Shown: positions 1-8,829 of the stretch, piece after piece
Position numbering within the stretch: position 1 is the stretch's first letter
How the letters are laid out: every line of letters begins with the position of its first letter
Assembly: GCF_018402285.1 (NCBI RefSeq)
Contig: NZ_JAGYJH010000002.1
Coordinates: forward strand, 124,001 to 188,000
Direction of reading: 5' to 3'
DNA from: Hyphomonas sp.
GTDB lineage: Bacteria > Pseudomonadota > Alphaproteobacteria > Caulobacterales > Hyphomonadaceae
Length of the DNA stretch: 64,000 bases
Notes under the pieces: model-generated
Databases searched by the model: none
What the model was told of the DNA's origin: nothing
The model's input: only the letters and a program-made list of their open reading frames with translations
Program-made: the position numbers and the translations under genes

Positions 1-565
1 TGGTGCGCCGTTTCTTCAGCACATTCCAGGCCGACTTGAAGAAAGGCCGCCCCGAATAGATCAGCGTCGGCAACGCGATGACGCCGGACAGCGCATGCAG
101 GCCTTGCCGGGTCGCCTCGCCCATCTCGCCATGCCCGCCCCAAACAGAGACCGACAGCAGCATGATGTTGGCGGTCGCAAATCCGGCCACGCCCATGGCG
201 AGGAGCAGCGACTGCTCCTCCTTCTTGTGCCCGTCATCTTCGGTCGCCGTATCAAGCGGCGCCACGCCGTATCCAAGCCCGCTGACCGCTTCGCTTATCC
301 GCCGGGGTTCCAGATTGCCCGACCATGCAATGTCGAGCTTTCCGTTCGAAAGGTTCAGCCTTGCGCTCTCCACTCCCGGCAACGCTGCAACAACCCCCTC
401 GATGCGGGAGAGACACCCGCCGCATTTCGCTCCGCGCACGGTCAGCGACAGGCGGCTCTGCTTGCCCACCTTGCGCACGAAGGCGCCAGGATCAGAGGCA
501 TCTGATCCGCCGGGCGGGGCAAGCCCGCTCGGGCACCCGTTGGCATCGAGGGAAAGGTCCGTCAT
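1..565 (-). CDS. ccoI: Cation-transporting P-type ATPase CcoI/FixI, N-terminal part (truncated by window edge)
   Basis: Copper-exporting P1B-type ATPase that supplies Cu for the heme-copper centre of cbb3 oxidase. Only the first 188 residues lie here. Read on the minus strand the frame is open from the ATG at 565 to the edge. Residues 41-105 form a heavy-metal-associated domain with a CxxC copper motif (GAKCGGCLS, Cys48 and Cys51). Two hydrophobic segments follow (AMGVAGFATANIMLLS and the GVIALPTLIYSG region), as expected for the first membrane helices. The start overlaps the ccoH stop as ATGA, so the genes are translationally coupled. The position after ccoNOQP-ccoG-ccoH is the classic fixGHI order. 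The ATPase core (DKTGT, CPC) lies outside the window and cannot be checked. Confidence 0.9.
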   Translation of the reverse strand, partial: MTDLSLDANGCPSGLAPPGGSDASDPGAFVRKVGKQSRLSLTVRGAKCGGCLSRIEGVVAALPGVESARLNLSNGKLDIAWSGNLEPRRISEAVSGLGYGVAPLDTATEDDGHKKEEQSLLLAMGVAGFATANIMLLSVSVWGGHGEMGEATRQGLHALSGVIALPTLIYSGRPFFKSAWNVLKKRRT

Positions 566-1080
566 TTCACCACGATCTCCCGATGGGCAGAAAATTCGTG
601 GCCCTCAGCCTGGGGATCAACATCTGCGGTGATGATCACAGTCCAGAGACCAGGCGCCAGCGCGCTGGCAGAGGCGCGGTATTCGCCGCCTCCGGCCGGC
701 GCCAGATCAAGAACGCGGTCGAGCCCCCGGTCGCTGGGATGGCGCAGCAGGGCAGTGGTTGCGAAAACGGGCAGGGCAGAGCCATCCGCCTTGAGCAGGC
801 GCGTATTGAGCTCAAGACCGTCTGGCGCGGGGGTGAACCCGATCTCGGCGGTCCAGCCGGCCTCTTGCTGATGCGCGCGCCGGGCCAGCTCCTGATTGTA
901 CTCCAGGCCCGTCAGATAGGATTTCTCCACATCTTCGCCTGGAAAGCTGGTGATCGCCGCCCAGAGGAAAATGCCGTTCACGATAAACATGCACCCGAAG
1001 AAGCCGAGGAACCAGAGCAGGGCATGCCAGCCCTTGAGCTGGCCCTTCGGGGGAGGGGTAAGGGAAAGGGACGTCGCCAT
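562..1080 (-). CDS. ccoH: FixH/CcoH family cbb3 oxidase assembly protein
   Basis: Small single-span membrane protein needed for cbb3 oxidase maturation and stability. The chosen ATG gives 172 residues starting MATSLSLTPP; the open frame extends further upstream but would run back into ccoG. A membrane helix lies near residues 20-45 (GWHALLWFLGFFGCMFIVNGIF), preceded by a short cytoplasmic tail, and a periplasmic beta-rich domain follows with the typical pattern (ALLRHPSDRGLD...GLWTVIITADVD). It begins one base after the ccoG stop and its own stop overlaps the ccoI start. Family assignment rests on the topology, domain pattern and operon position. Confidence 0.88.
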   Translation of the reverse strand: MATSLSLTPPPKGQLKGWHALLWFLGFFGCMFIVNGIFLWAAITSFPGEDVEKSYLTGLEYNQELARRAHQQEAGWTAEIGFTPAPDGLELNTRLLKADGSALPVFATTALLRHPSDRGLDRVLDLAPAGGGEYRASASALAPGLWTVIITADVDPQAEGHEFSAHREIVVK

Positions 1081-1081
1081 G

Positions 1082-2554
1082 TTACTGGTCTCCTGTGGTG
1101 AAGGGGGCATCGGCTTCAGCAATCTCGCCGGTGGCCGTGTCCCTGATCTGTACCCTGAGGGTCGTGCGCGATGGCAGATCTTCCGGCCGCGCGGTAACGA
1201 GCAGGCGGTAGCGGTCAACGCCGTGCGCCTGTGTCGTCAGCTGAAGCGTTCCATTGTCCGGCGCCGTCCCCAGGCCGATGATCTCGAAGCTCGCCTCCGG
1301 CAGGCCTTCCACCGAAATGTCGACTGTCCGCAAGTTGGTGGCCTTGTTGACGAGCTTGAGCGTGTAGCCATTGCGGACGCTGCCATCCGAAAGCCGGATG
1401 AAGGGCGGCGAGCGGTCTTTCAATACGTTGAATTCGTACGTGGACTTGGTGGTGTAGCCCCACAGCATCAGCAGGCTGATGGCCGCAATCAGGATGGCAT
1501 AGAGCGCCGTGCGAACGCGAAACAGCTTGTAGCGGGGCTTCTCCCCGCAGGCACGTGCGGCAACGGCAACATCGGTATCATAGGCGATCAGCCCCGTGGG
1601 CCGGTCCACCTTCTTCATGATGTCATCACACGCATCAATGCACAGCGCGCAATGGATGCATTCCAGCTGCGCCCCGTCGCGGATGTCGATGCCCATCGGG
1701 CAGACCTGAACGCACTGTTTGCAATCGATACAGTCGCCCCGGCCGTCCCAGCTTTCGCCTTTCCGGTGCGGCGCGCGCGGCTCTCCCCGGTCATAGCGGT
1801 AGGTGACGTTGAGGGCATGTTCATCGGTGAGCGCCCCCTGGATGCGCGGCCAGGGGCAGAGATAGGTGCAGACCTGCTCGCGCATGGTGCCGGCCAGCGC
1901 ATAGGTCGTGAAGGTCAGGACGCCGGCAAAGAAATACGCTGTCAGCGGCGCCTCGCCGGTAAAGAAGGTGCGGGCGATTGTCGGGGCGTCATGCCAGTAC
2001 AGAATGAAGGCGCCGCCGGTCAGGAAGGCAATCAGCAGCCAGACGATATGCTTGCCGGTCTTGCGCCAGGCTTTGTTGAAATTCATCGGGGCGTGGTCAA
2101 GCCGCATGCGGGCGGCGCGGTCGCCCTCAAAGGCGCGCTCGACCCAGATGTAGAGATCGGTCCAGACCGTCTGCGGGCAGGTATACCCGCACCAGACCCG
2201 GCCAAAGAGGGAGGTCACAAGGAACAGCGCAAGCGCAGCCAGGATGATCAGGCCGCCAAGGAAGTAGATTTCCTGCGGCCAGATTTCGAGGAAGAAGAAA
2301 TAGAATTTCTCGCCCTCGAAATCCGCGAGAACTGCCTGATCGGGAATGTTCTCGCCACGCGGCCAGCGGATCCAGGGGATGGCGTAATAGATGCCCAGTG
2401 TCACCGCCATGACCAGCCATTTGAAAGCGCGGAACTTTCCGTGCGCCAGCTTGGGATAGATCTGGTTGCGCTTTTCGTAGAGCGAAGGGGGATGCTCCGG
2501 CTTTGGCCCCGGAGCACCCGTTCCACCCGCCTGGATGAGCGTGACTTTGGTCAC
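1082..2554 (-). CDS. ccoG: CcoG/FixG (RdxA) membrane ferredoxin-like protein
   Basis: 490-residue integral membrane protein of the FixG family; CcoG has been described as a cupric reductase in cbb3 biogenesis. Five or so hydrophobic segments are visible, including the NapH-like motif GRVWCGYTCPQTVW. Two ferredoxin-type [4Fe-4S] motifs occur at about residues 272-310 (CIDCKQCVQVCP and CIHCALCIDACD). The C-terminal region is an immunoglobulin-like periplasmic domain after a last helix (ALYAILIAAISLLMLWGY). The start is GTG at 2554, overlapping the ccoP stop as GTGA, which indicates translational coupling. Length is normal for the family. Confidence 0.95.
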   Translation of the reverse strand: MTKVTLIQAGGTGAPGPKPEHPPSLYEKRNQIYPKLAHGKFRAFKWLVMAVTLGIYYAIPWIRWPRGENIPDQAVLADFEGEKFYFFFLEIWPQEIYFLGGLIILAALALFLVTSLFGRVWCGYTCPQTVWTDLYIWVERAFEGDRAARMRLDHAPMNFNKAWRKTGKHIVWLLIAFLTGGAFILYWHDAPTIARTFFTGEAPLTAYFFAGVLTFTTYALAGTMREQVCTYLCPWPRIQGALTDEHALNVTYRYDRGEPRAPHRKGESWDGRGDCIDCKQCVQVCPMGIDIRDGAQLECIHCALCIDACDDIMKKVDRPTGLIAYDTDVAVAARACGEKPRYKLFRVRTALYAILIAAISLLMLWGYTTKSTYEFNVLKDRSPPFIRLSDGSVRNGYTLKLVNKATNLRTVDISVEGLPEASFEIIGLGTAPDNGTLQLTTQAHGVDRYRLLVTARPEDLPSRTTLRVQIRDTATGEIAEADAPFTTGDQ

Positions 2555-3441
2555 TTCTCGCCCCCTCCGAGCGAGTGGACATAAACCGCCAGCGCCTTGA
2601 TGGTGGGATCGTCAAGACGTCCCTGCCAGGCAGGCATGTGCGCGTTCCGGGCACTGTAGATGGTCTGCTGGATATCGCGCGGCTCACCGCCAAACAGCCA
2701 TTCATGGTCTGTCAGGTCGGGCGCGCCAAGCTGGCGGTTGCCTTTGCCATCTGCGCCGTGGCAGCTGACGCACTGGGTTGCGTAGATCGGCGCAGCGCGG
2801 TTTACAGCGGCCTGGTCAGCCTCGCGGCCAGACAGGTCAACGACATAATGGACAAGATCGTCGATCTCCCTGGGCGTCAGCAGCCCGTCACGCCCGAAAG
2901 CGGGCATGGAACTGAGCCGTGTATCGGGATCGTCCATATGTCTTATTCCGTGACGAAGCGTGTACTCGATCCCGTCCAGCGTGCCGTCCCACAGCCAGAT
3001 GTCATCGGCGAGCATAGGATAGCCCTTGGCGCCCCGTCCGCCCGCCCCATGGCAGGTCGCGCAATTGTCGCCAAAGGCGCTTTCACCCATGGCCAGGGCA
3101 AACTGCTGCAGCGACATGTCGGTCTCGATCTCGCTCAGCGAGGCGGTCACCAGGCGGCCGGCAGCGGCAGCGCGTTCGGTATGCAGCGCCTGCACCTGCT
3201 CGGCCACAACCGCCCGGTCGGAGTGCCCTCGCAGGCCAAGCGTATTTGTCATGCCGGTGCCCGGCAGGGCCGGGATGGCCGGCATGAAGATCATGTAGCC
3301 GATTGCCCAGACGATCGAGGCGTAGAACACATACAGCCACCACCGCGGCAGCGGATTGTTGAGTTCCTTGATCCCGTCCCAGGTATGGCCCGTCGTCTCG
3401 ACACCTGAGACTTCATCAATATCCCGTTTTTGGTCAGTCAT
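2551..3441 (-). CDS. ccoP: cbb3 oxidase diheme cytochrome c subunit CcoP/FixP
   Basis: 296-residue membrane-anchored diheme cytochrome c that passes electrons toward CcoO/CcoN. An N-terminal cytoplasmic stretch with the family sequence TTGHTWDGIKELNNPLPRWW precedes one helix (YVFYASIVWAIGYMIFM). Two heme-c sites are present: CATCH at residues 127-131 and CVSCH at residues 224-228, with distal methionines in SSMPAFG and HMPAWQG. The start overlaps the end of ccoQ by 8 bases. Confidence 0.97.
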   Translation of the reverse strand: MTDQKRDIDEVSGVETTGHTWDGIKELNNPLPRWWLYVFYASIVWAIGYMIFMPAIPALPGTGMTNTLGLRGHSDRAVVAEQVQALHTERAAAAGRLVTASLSEIETDMSLQQFALAMGESAFGDNCATCHGAGGRGAKGYPMLADDIWLWDGTLDGIEYTLRHGIRHMDDPDTRLSSMPAFGRDGLLTPREIDDLVHYVVDLSGREADQAAVNRAAPIYATQCVSCHGADGKGNRQLGAPDLTDHEWLFGGEPRDIQQTIYSARNAHMPAWQGRLDDPTIKALAVYVHSLGGGEK

Positions 3442-3595
3442 CTGACGGGTCCTTGTCGATAAGAGGTTGGTGGGCGGCGGACCGGAACTTCTCGCTGTTG
3501 CCCGGCCAGAGGGCGTAGGCGACCGCCACGAGGAACATCAGCACGAAGAAGCCGAGGCCCCAGGTCTGCGCGAAGCTTGAAAGCGTTTCATACAT
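3434..3595 (-). CDS. ccoQ: cbb3 oxidase small subunit CcoQ/FixQ
   Basis: 53-residue protein read directly from the minus strand: it starts MYETLSSFAQTWGL, has one membrane helix (GLGFFVLMFLVAVAYALWPG) and ends DKDPSDD. CcoQ stabilises CcoP in the oxidase complex. Size, single helix and position between ccoO and ccoP are the identifying features; sequence conservation in this family is weak. The stop overlaps the ccoP start region. Confidence 0.9.
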   Translation of the reverse strand: MYETLSSFAQTWGLGFFVLMFLVAVAYALWPGNSEKFRSAAHQPLIDKDPSDD

Positions 3596-3606
3596 CTTGT
3601 CTGCTC

Positions 3607-4374
3607 CTAGCGCCGGTTGCTCAGGTCGTTGGCTTCATAGGTCGAAAAATCGACCAGTGTACCGGTCATCTGGAGATAGGCGATGAGGGCGTCCATCTCG
3701 GTTACGGCGCCCGGATTCAGGTCAAAGTCGGAGACCTTCACCGTCCCGTCGCGTCCGGAGGCTTCTGTGTAGCGGGCGACCAATGCGTCTTCGGCATCGA
3801 AGTCCACATTCGGAGAGGCCTGCGCCACAAGATCTGCCTTGGCGTTGGCGATCATGTCATCAGTGTAGGGAACACCGGCCAGACGAAGCGCCTTCAGGTG
3901 ATCCTCGATGTCGTCAAACCTCAATTCCTTCTTCGCCAGGAAGGCGTAAGGGGGCATGATCGAGTCCGGTACGACCGATTTGGGGTCTTTCAGGTGATCG
4001 AGATGCCATTCGTCCGAATACTTGCCGCCGACGCGCGCAAGATCGGGGCCTGTGCGCTTGGAGCCCCACTGGAAGGGGTGGTCGTACATGCTCTCGGCCG
4101 CCAGCGAGTAGTGGCCATAGCGTTCCACCTCATCCCGAAGCGGGCGCACCATCTGCGAGTGGCAGGTATAGCAGCCCTCGCGGATGTAGATGTTGCGCCC
4201 CTTCAGTTCCAGCGGCGTGTATGGACGCATCCCTTCTACTTTCTCGATGGTGTTCTCGAGATAGAAAAGGGGTGCGATCTCCACGATGCCGCCAATCGAG
4301 ACAGCAGCGAGGATGCCGACGGTGAGGAGGAGAGAGTGGCGCTCAAGTTTGCCGTGTTTATCCATGATGGACAT
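3607..4374 (-). CDS. ccoO: cbb3 oxidase monoheme cytochrome c subunit CcoO/FixO
   Basis: 255-residue membrane-anchored monoheme cytochrome c that donates electrons to CcoN. It has an N-terminal helix ([25 protein letters not shown]), the family stretch [18 protein letters not shown], the heme site CYTCH at residues 68-72 and the [16 protein letters not shown] motif right after it. A good ribosome-binding site (AAGGAG) precedes the ATG. It lies 12 bases after ccoN. A second ATG three codons in (MSIMDK) is a possible alternative start. Confidence 0.97.
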   Translation of the reverse strand: MSIMDKHGKLERHSLLLTVGILAAVSIGGIVEIAPLFYLENTIEKVEGMRPYTPLELKGRNIYIREGCYTCHSQMVRPLRDEVERYGHYSLAAESMYDHPFQWGSKRTGPDLARVGGKYSDEWHLDHLKDPKSVVPDSIMPPYAFLAKKELRFDDIEDHLKALRLAGVPYTDDMIANAKADLVAQASPNVDFDAEDALVARYTEASGRDGTVKVSDFDLNPGAVTEMDALIAYLQMTGTLVDFSTYEANDLSNRR

Positions 4375-4386
4375 GGGTCTTGCTCC

Positions 4387-6066
4387 TTATTCAGCCGGCT
4401 GAAGGACAGGGGTTGCTGTCTTGGGGGCATCATTGGCAGCGGTCTCTCCCGCTTCGCCATGCCCCAGCGCCGTGCGCACCAGGTTGTACGCCATCAGAAG
4501 TGCGCCGAGCAGGAAGAGACCGCCCCCGGCTGCCCGGATGATGTACATGATGTGCTTGGCCTTGACCGTCTCGATGAAGGCATACTCGAGGAAGCCGAAC
4601 TCGTTATAGGCGCGCCACATGAGACCCTCGGTGATGCCCGCAACATACATCGCAACGATGTAGAAGAGGATGCCGAGCGTCGCGAGCCAGAAGTGCCACT
4701 CCACAAGGGCCTTCGAGTAGAGCGCCTTGCGTTTCCACAGCCAGGGCGTGAGGCAGTAAAGCGCGCCGAAACTGATGAAACCAACCCAGCCCATCGAGCC
4801 GGAATGCACGTGGGCAATACCCCATTCGGTATAGTGCGAGAGGGCGTTGACAGCGCGTACGCTCATCAGCGGGCCTTCAAAGGTCGACATGCCATAGAAG
4901 GCGAGCGCGACGATCATCATGCGGACGACCGGATCTGTGCGCAGCTTGTCCCAGGCGCCAGACAGGGTCATCACGCCGTTGATCATACCGCCCCAACTGG
5001 GCATCCAGAGCATCACCGAGAACACCATGCCGAGGGTCTGCGCCCATTGCGGCAGGGCGGTGTAGTGCAGGTGGTGGGGACCGGCCCAGATGTAGATGAA
5101 GATCAGCGACCAGAAGTGAACAATCGACAGGCGGTAGGAATAGACCGGCCGGTTCACCCGCTTGGGGATGAAGTAGTACATGATGGCGAGGAAACCGGTA
5201 GTCAGGAAGAAGCCGACCGCGTTGTGGCCATACCACCACTGCGTCAGCGCGTCCTGGACACCCGCAAACAGGCTATAGCTCTTGGAGCCGGTTAAGCTGA
5301 CCGGGATCGCCAGGTTATTGACGATGTGCAGCATTGCGATGGTGACGATGAAAGAGAGATAGAACCAGTTTGCCACATAGATGTGGGGTTCCTTCCGCTT
5401 CCACAGCGTGCCGAGGAAGACCAGCAGGTAAGCCACCCAGACAATCGTCAGCCAGAGGTCGGCATACCATTCCGGTTCGGCATATTCGCGCGACTGGGTA
5501 ACGCCGAGCAGGTAGCCTGTGCCGGCAACGACGATGAAGAGGTTGTACCCCCAGAACACGAACCAGGGCCACATACCGCCGGCAAGGCGCGTGCGGCAGG
5601 TGCGCTGGACTACATAGAAGCTGGTGGCGATCAGCACGTTGCCGCCGAACGCGAAGATCACCGCAGAGGTGTGCAGCGGGCGTATCCGGCCAAAGTTCGT
5701 CCAGCCGAGATCGGGAAAATAGAAGATGCCTGGCCAGGTTAGCTGCAGGGCGATGATCAGGCCCACGAGGAACCCTGCAATGCCCCAGAACATGGCGGCG
5801 GCGACGCCGAACTTGACGATCGTGTCTTCATAGAAGGCCGGATCGAACGGGTTCCTGCCGTTCAGGCTGCCTGCCCAGAAGCCGGTGATCATCAGGCCGG
5901 CGACTGTCAGGAAGAAGAATATCCAGGCATGGGCGCCCATCATCGGATCGGCAGCATTGCCGGCGATGATCAGGACCCCCAGGGCCACAAGGCCGGTCAG
6001 GAGACTGACCGTGCCGATGCTGAACCCTGGTCCGGATCCTCTGGATATGTCAGCGCGTGTACTCAT
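4387..6066 (-). CDS. ccoN: cbb3-type cytochrome oxidase catalytic subunit I CcoN/FixN
   Basis: Catalytic heme-copper subunit that reduces oxygen to water and conserves energy under micro-oxic conditions. With the ATG at 6066 ([10 protein letters not shown], preceded by GGAGG) the protein has 559 residues, somewhat longer at the N terminus than many CcoN. About 12 membrane helices are visible. Heme and CuB histidine motifs of the family are present: [37 protein letters not shown] and [12 protein letters not shown]. The reading frame is open about 200 bases further upstream, but that extension has no hydrophobic or family sequence. First gene of the ccoNOQPGHI run. I looked for a TTGAT-N4-ATCAA Fnr/FixK box in the 150 bases upstream and did not find one. 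Confidence 0.97.
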   Translation of the reverse strand: MSTRADISRGSGPGFSIGTVSLLTGLVALGVLIIAGNAADPMMGAHAWIFFFLTVAGLMITGFWAGSLNGRNPFDPAFYEDTIVKFGVAAAMFWGIAGFLVGLIIALQLTWPGIFYFPDLGWTNFGRIRPLHTSAVIFAFGGNVLIATSFYVVQRTCRTRLAGGMWPWFVFWGYNLFIVVAGTGYLLGVTQSREYAEPEWYADLWLTIVWVAYLLVFLGTLWKRKEPHIYVANWFYLSFIVTIAMLHIVNNLAIPVSLTGSKSYSLFAGVQDALTQWWYGHNAVGFFLTTGFLAIMYYFIPKRVNRPVYSYRLSIVHFWSLIFIYIWAGPHHLHYTALPQWAQTLGMVFSVMLWMPSWGGMINGVMTLSGAWDKLRTDPVVRMMIVALAFYGMSTFEGPLMSVRAVNALSHYTEWGIAHVHSGSMGWVGFISFGALYCLTPWLWKRKALYSKALVEWHFWLATLGILFYIVAMYVAGITEGLMWRAYNEFGFLEYAFIETVKAKHIMYIIRAAGGGLFLLGALLMAYNLVRTALGHGEAGETAANDAPKTATPVLQPAE

Positions 6067-6214
6067 TGGGAATGCCCCTCCAGTGCTGAATCGAGAATAT
6101 CGAGACTGGCCCGTACCTGCCGGAAGAGCGCCCGGGTCTGTATAAGGGGAACTACGGATGGGCCTGCCTGTCGCACCGGGGCTAAGCGGGGATGACAGAA
6201 GAAGGAGAAAGCCC

Positions 6215-6493
6215 ATGTGGACCACCGCAGCTTTGGGCAGCGCGCTGCTGGCAACTGGCGCCGTGAAGTTCAACAGCCATCTCGCCGAGCTGGGACGTCA
6301 GGCGACGCTGCAGGATTACCTCGCCATGCGGTGTGGCGGTGTGGCTCTGCCAGGGGCGGAAACCCATGACGTCATGGCTCTGGCGGCGATGCATTGCTGG
6401 GGGTGCTATGCGATGGCAGCGGGCGTTGCGTTGCTCGGTTTCGCCCTGTGGCGGGCTGCTCGCCCGCAGCTTCAGCGGCTACGCCGCCGATAA
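6215..6493 (+). CDS. Small membrane protein with CxxC motif, divergent from ccoN
   Basis: 92 residues from the ATG at 6215, which has a good ribosome-binding site (GAAGGAG). Two hydrophobic segments ([15 protein letters not shown] and [16 protein letters not shown]) suggest a small two-helix membrane protein. The second is preceded by HCWGC, a CxxC with a flanking histidine, and another cysteine lies in MRCGG. I do not recognise the family. It sits between the cbb3 operon and the FixL-like kinase, so a role linked to respiration or metal handling is possible but unproven. The basic C terminus (QRLRRR) is probably cytoplasmic. Confidence 0.65.
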   Translation: MWTTAALGSALLATGAVKFNSHLAELGRQATLQDYLAMRCGGVALPGAETHDVMALAAMHCWGCYAMAAGVALLGFALWRAARPQLQRLRRR

Positions 6494-6564
6494 GCCGATA
6501 CACCGCCTTGCACAGCAGCGCGGCTGAGGGCAGGGATGGATCATTGCCGGATGGACCTTGACGC

Positions 6565-7731
6565 ATGAGCGACCCGCCGAATTCGACTCAGCCGCCTGTG
6601 AACCTGCTGGACGCAGCAACACTCCAGCTTCACCTGGCGTCGATCCTGACCTCCGTGCCTGACGCCATGGTGGTGACCGACGAGTCGGGCAAGATCCTCG
6701 CCTTCAGCCGGGCAGCCGAAGCGCTGTTCGGCTTCTCGGCCGAAGAGGTCATCGGCAAACCTGTGAACATGCTGATGGCCGGCCGCGACAAGGCAAACCA
6801 TGACAATTATATCGGGAACTATCTGCGCACCGGCGAGCGCCAGATCATCGGCAAGGGACGCGTTGTCATCGCCTCCCGCGCCGATGGCACCCAGTTCCCC
6901 GTCGACCTGAAAATCGGGGAAGCCCGGATTGGCGATCACTTCCTTTTCACAGCCTTTATCCGTGACCTGACAGAGCAGCAGCGCTCGGAACTGCGCATGC
7001 AGGAAATGCAGGCTGAACTCGTGCACTTCTCCCGTCTCAGCGCTGTCGGAACGATGGCTTCGGCCCTGGCCCATGAACTCAATCAGCCCCTGACCGCTGT
7101 AGCCAACTATCTGGAGGCCAGCCGGGACCTCCTCGATTCGCCCGACCCTGAAACGAAAGAAGTATTGCGCGAGGCGCTGACCGAAGCCGCCCGGCAAGCC
7201 GTAAGGGCGGGCGAAATCGTGCGCAAGCTGCGCTCCTATGTCTCGCGCGGCGAGGTCGATGCCCGCCCGGTGAGCCTTGGCCCGTTACTGGCCGACGCAA
7301 TTGCCCTGTCGAAACTTTCGCGGGATCTTGCCGATATTCCGATCAAACTCGACCAGGATGACGGCGCAGACCTCGTGATGGGCGATCCCATCCAGATCCA
7401 GCAGGTCGTTATCAACCTGATTCGCAATGCGATGGACGCGCTTTCAAACACACAGAACGCCCGGATCACGGTGCGTGTGTATCTCTCCGCCGAGCCCGGA
7501 TTTGTCGCCGTTGAAGTCTGCGACAATGGACCAGGGCTCACCTCTGAGTTGCAAGAAACCATCTTCAAGCCTTTCGCAACCAGTAAATCCCATGGAATGG
7601 GGCTCGGCCTGTCGATCTGCCAGACCATCGTGGAAGCCCATGGCGGAACCGTCCGTGCCATTTCGCCGCCTGAAGGGGGAACCTGTTTCCTGTTCACACT
7701 CCGGAGAGATGCAGGTAAGTCAGGTTCATGA
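6565..7731 (+). CDS. fixL: FixL-like oxygen-sensing PAS-heme histidine kinase
   Basis: 388-residue soluble sensor kinase. Residues 24-137 are a PAS domain with the FixL heme-pocket pattern (NHDNYIGNYLRTGERQIIGKGR). His79 aligns with the proximal heme ligand His200 of Bradyrhizobium FixL and Arg99 with the O2-sensing Arg220, while the Arg206 position is Asn85. The kinase core follows: HisKA with AHELNQPL (phosphoacceptor His170), then N box (NLIRNAMDAL), G1 (DNGPGL) and G2 (GMGLGLS) ATP-binding motifs. No membrane segment, as in many FixL. It overlaps fixJ as ATGA. With the cbb3 operon next door it most likely senses oxygen and controls that oxidase. The ribosome-binding site is weak. Confidence 0.88.
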   Translation: MSDPPNSTQPPVNLLDAATLQLHLASILTSVPDAMVVTDESGKILAFSRAAEALFGFSAEEVIGKPVNMLMAGRDKANHDNYIGNYLRTGERQIIGKGRVVIASRADGTQFPVDLKIGEARIGDHFLFTAFIRDLTEQQRSELRMQEMQAELVHFSRLSAVGTMASALAHELNQPLTAVANYLEASRDLLDSPDPETKEVLREALTEAARQAVRAGEIVRKLRSYVSRGEVDARPVSLGPLLADAIALSKLSRDLADIPIKLDQDDGADLVMGDPIQIQQVVINLIRNAMDALSNTQNARITVRVYLSAEPGFVAVEVCDNGPGLTSELQETIFKPFATSKSHGMGLGLSICQTIVEAHGGTVRAISPPEGGTCFLFTLRRDAGKSGS

Positions 7732-8345
7732 CTGAAAATCGCCTGATCCACCTTGTTGATGATGATGAAGCCATCCGCCATTCGGCGAGCTTCATGCTGC
7801 GCCACTCCGGCTTCCGCGTGAAAACCTATGTCGATGGCGTGGCTTTCCTCGAACAGGTTGAGGAGGCTGAGAAAGGGTGCATCCTTCTGGATGTCCAGAT
7901 GCCTCGGATGGATGGCCTGCAGGTGCAGGAAGCGCTCAACGAGCGCGGCGTGGCCATGCCGGTTATCGTGCTGACGGGACATGGGGATGTCGCCGTTGCG
8001 GTGCGCGCCATGAAGGCCGGGGCGGTGGACTTCGTGGAAAAGCCCTATGCCAAGCAGACGCTTGTGGACGCCCTCACCCGCGCGTTCGAGCGCCTCGAGG
8101 CCCGGCGCAAGGAAGAAGTTCTGGCCGATGAATCGCGCGGCCTGATCGAGCATCTCACGCCCCGTGAGCGGGAAGTCCTCAATGGCCTGGTCAGTGGCCA
8201 GACCAATAAGGAGATTGCGATCTCCCTCGATATTTCACCGCGTACTGTGGAGATTCACCGCGCGAATGTGATGGAAAAGATGGGGGCGTCAAACCTCTCA
8301 ACTGTCCTGCGCATTGCCTTCGCCGCCGGCATTGGTCTTGAATAA
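7728..8345 (+). CDS. fixJ: FixJ-family response regulator
   Basis: 205 residues. The receiver domain carries DDD at 11-13, phosphoacceptor Asp55 (LLDVQMP) and Lys105 (EKPY). A LuxR/FixJ-type DNA-binding domain follows from about residue 140 (LTPREREVLNGLVSGQTNKEIAISLDISPRTVEIHRANV). Partner of the overlapping FixL. In known systems phosphorylated FixJ activates fixK and sometimes fixN directly; no fixK lies in the window, so the target is not visible. Length and domain order are typical. Confidence 0.93.
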   Translation: MTENRLIHLVDDDEAIRHSASFMLRHSGFRVKTYVDGVAFLEQVEEAEKGCILLDVQMPRMDGLQVQEALNERGVAMPVIVLTGHGDVAVAVRAMKAGAVDFVEKPYAKQTLVDALTRAFERLEARRKEEVLADESRGLIEHLTPREREVLNGLVSGQTNKEIAISLDISPRTVEIHRANVMEKMGASNLSTVLRIAFAAGIGLE

Positions 8346-8352
8346 TCGCCAG

Positions 8353-8374
8353 CTTTAGGGGCTTTTACCTAAAG
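8353..8374. promoter_or_regulatory. Perfect 7-bp dyad between fixJ and the receiver gene
   Basis: CTTTAGG, an 8-base spacer, then CCTAAAG, lying 8 bases after the fixJ stop and about 55 bases before the next start. There is no T tract, so it is a weak terminator candidate; an operator or an RNA structure limiting read-through is equally possible. Confidence 0.35.
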
Positions 8375-8428
8375 ACGCCGGGACAAAACCTGTGCAGGAA
8401 TCTGGCTCTCTGCCTTCCGGAGAGTCAT

Positions 8429-8824
8429 TTGACCGCCATCGCAAAACCCTTGCCTGTTCATCCACCGCGCCGCATTGCGGTCGTCGATGACAGTCCGGCT
8501 GTTCGCCAGTCGCTTCGCCTTCTGCTGGGCTCGCGCGGCTATCTGGTGGACACGTTCACAGGCGCTGATGAACTCCTGCTGACAGCAAAGCCGGGCGATT
8601 TCGATTGCTATGTGCTTGACCTGAAGCTGGACGGCATGGATGGCTTTGCCCTCCTGGAAGTGCTCCGCCAACGCGGAATTGAGGCGCCCGCCATCATGAT
8701 TTCAGGGTGGGAACTGCCCACGCTGGAAGTGACCGCGCACCGGGCCGGATTTACGGCGCTGGTGCGAAAGCCGATGATGGATACGTCGCTCGTCCGGGTC
8801 TTGCGGGACGTGTTGCCCGACTAG
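8429..8824 (+). CDS. Stand-alone receiver-domain protein downstream of fixLJ
   Basis: 131 residues consisting only of a response-regulator receiver: acidic pair Asp20-Asp21, phosphoacceptor Asp64 (VLDLKLDGMDG), Ser in MISGW and Lys in VRKPMM. No output domain. It starts with TTG, supported by GGAGAG at good spacing. Single-domain receivers next to FixL/FixJ can act as phosphate sinks or, like Caulobacter FixT, as feedback inhibitors of FixL; whether this one does so is inference. It ends 5 bases before the convergent regulator gene. Confidence 0.85.
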   Translation: MTAIAKPLPVHPPRRIAVVDDSPAVRQSLRLLLGSRGYLVDTFTGADELLLTAKPGDFDCYVLDLKLDGMDGFALLEVLRQRGIEAPAIMISGWELPTLEVTAHRAGFTALVRKPMMDTSLVRVLRDVLPD

Positions 8825-8829
8825 GGCGC

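Noticed and set aside
950..5295. Long plus-strand reading frames opposite ccoG, ccoO and ccoN
   Set aside because: These are shadows of genes with unmistakable family motifs; their translations show no domain.
6067..6214. Fnr/FixK box (TTGAT-N4-ATCAA) expected upstream of ccoN
   Set aside because: I searched both strands of the divergent intergenic region and found no convincing match, so regulation by a FixK-type protein is not claimed.
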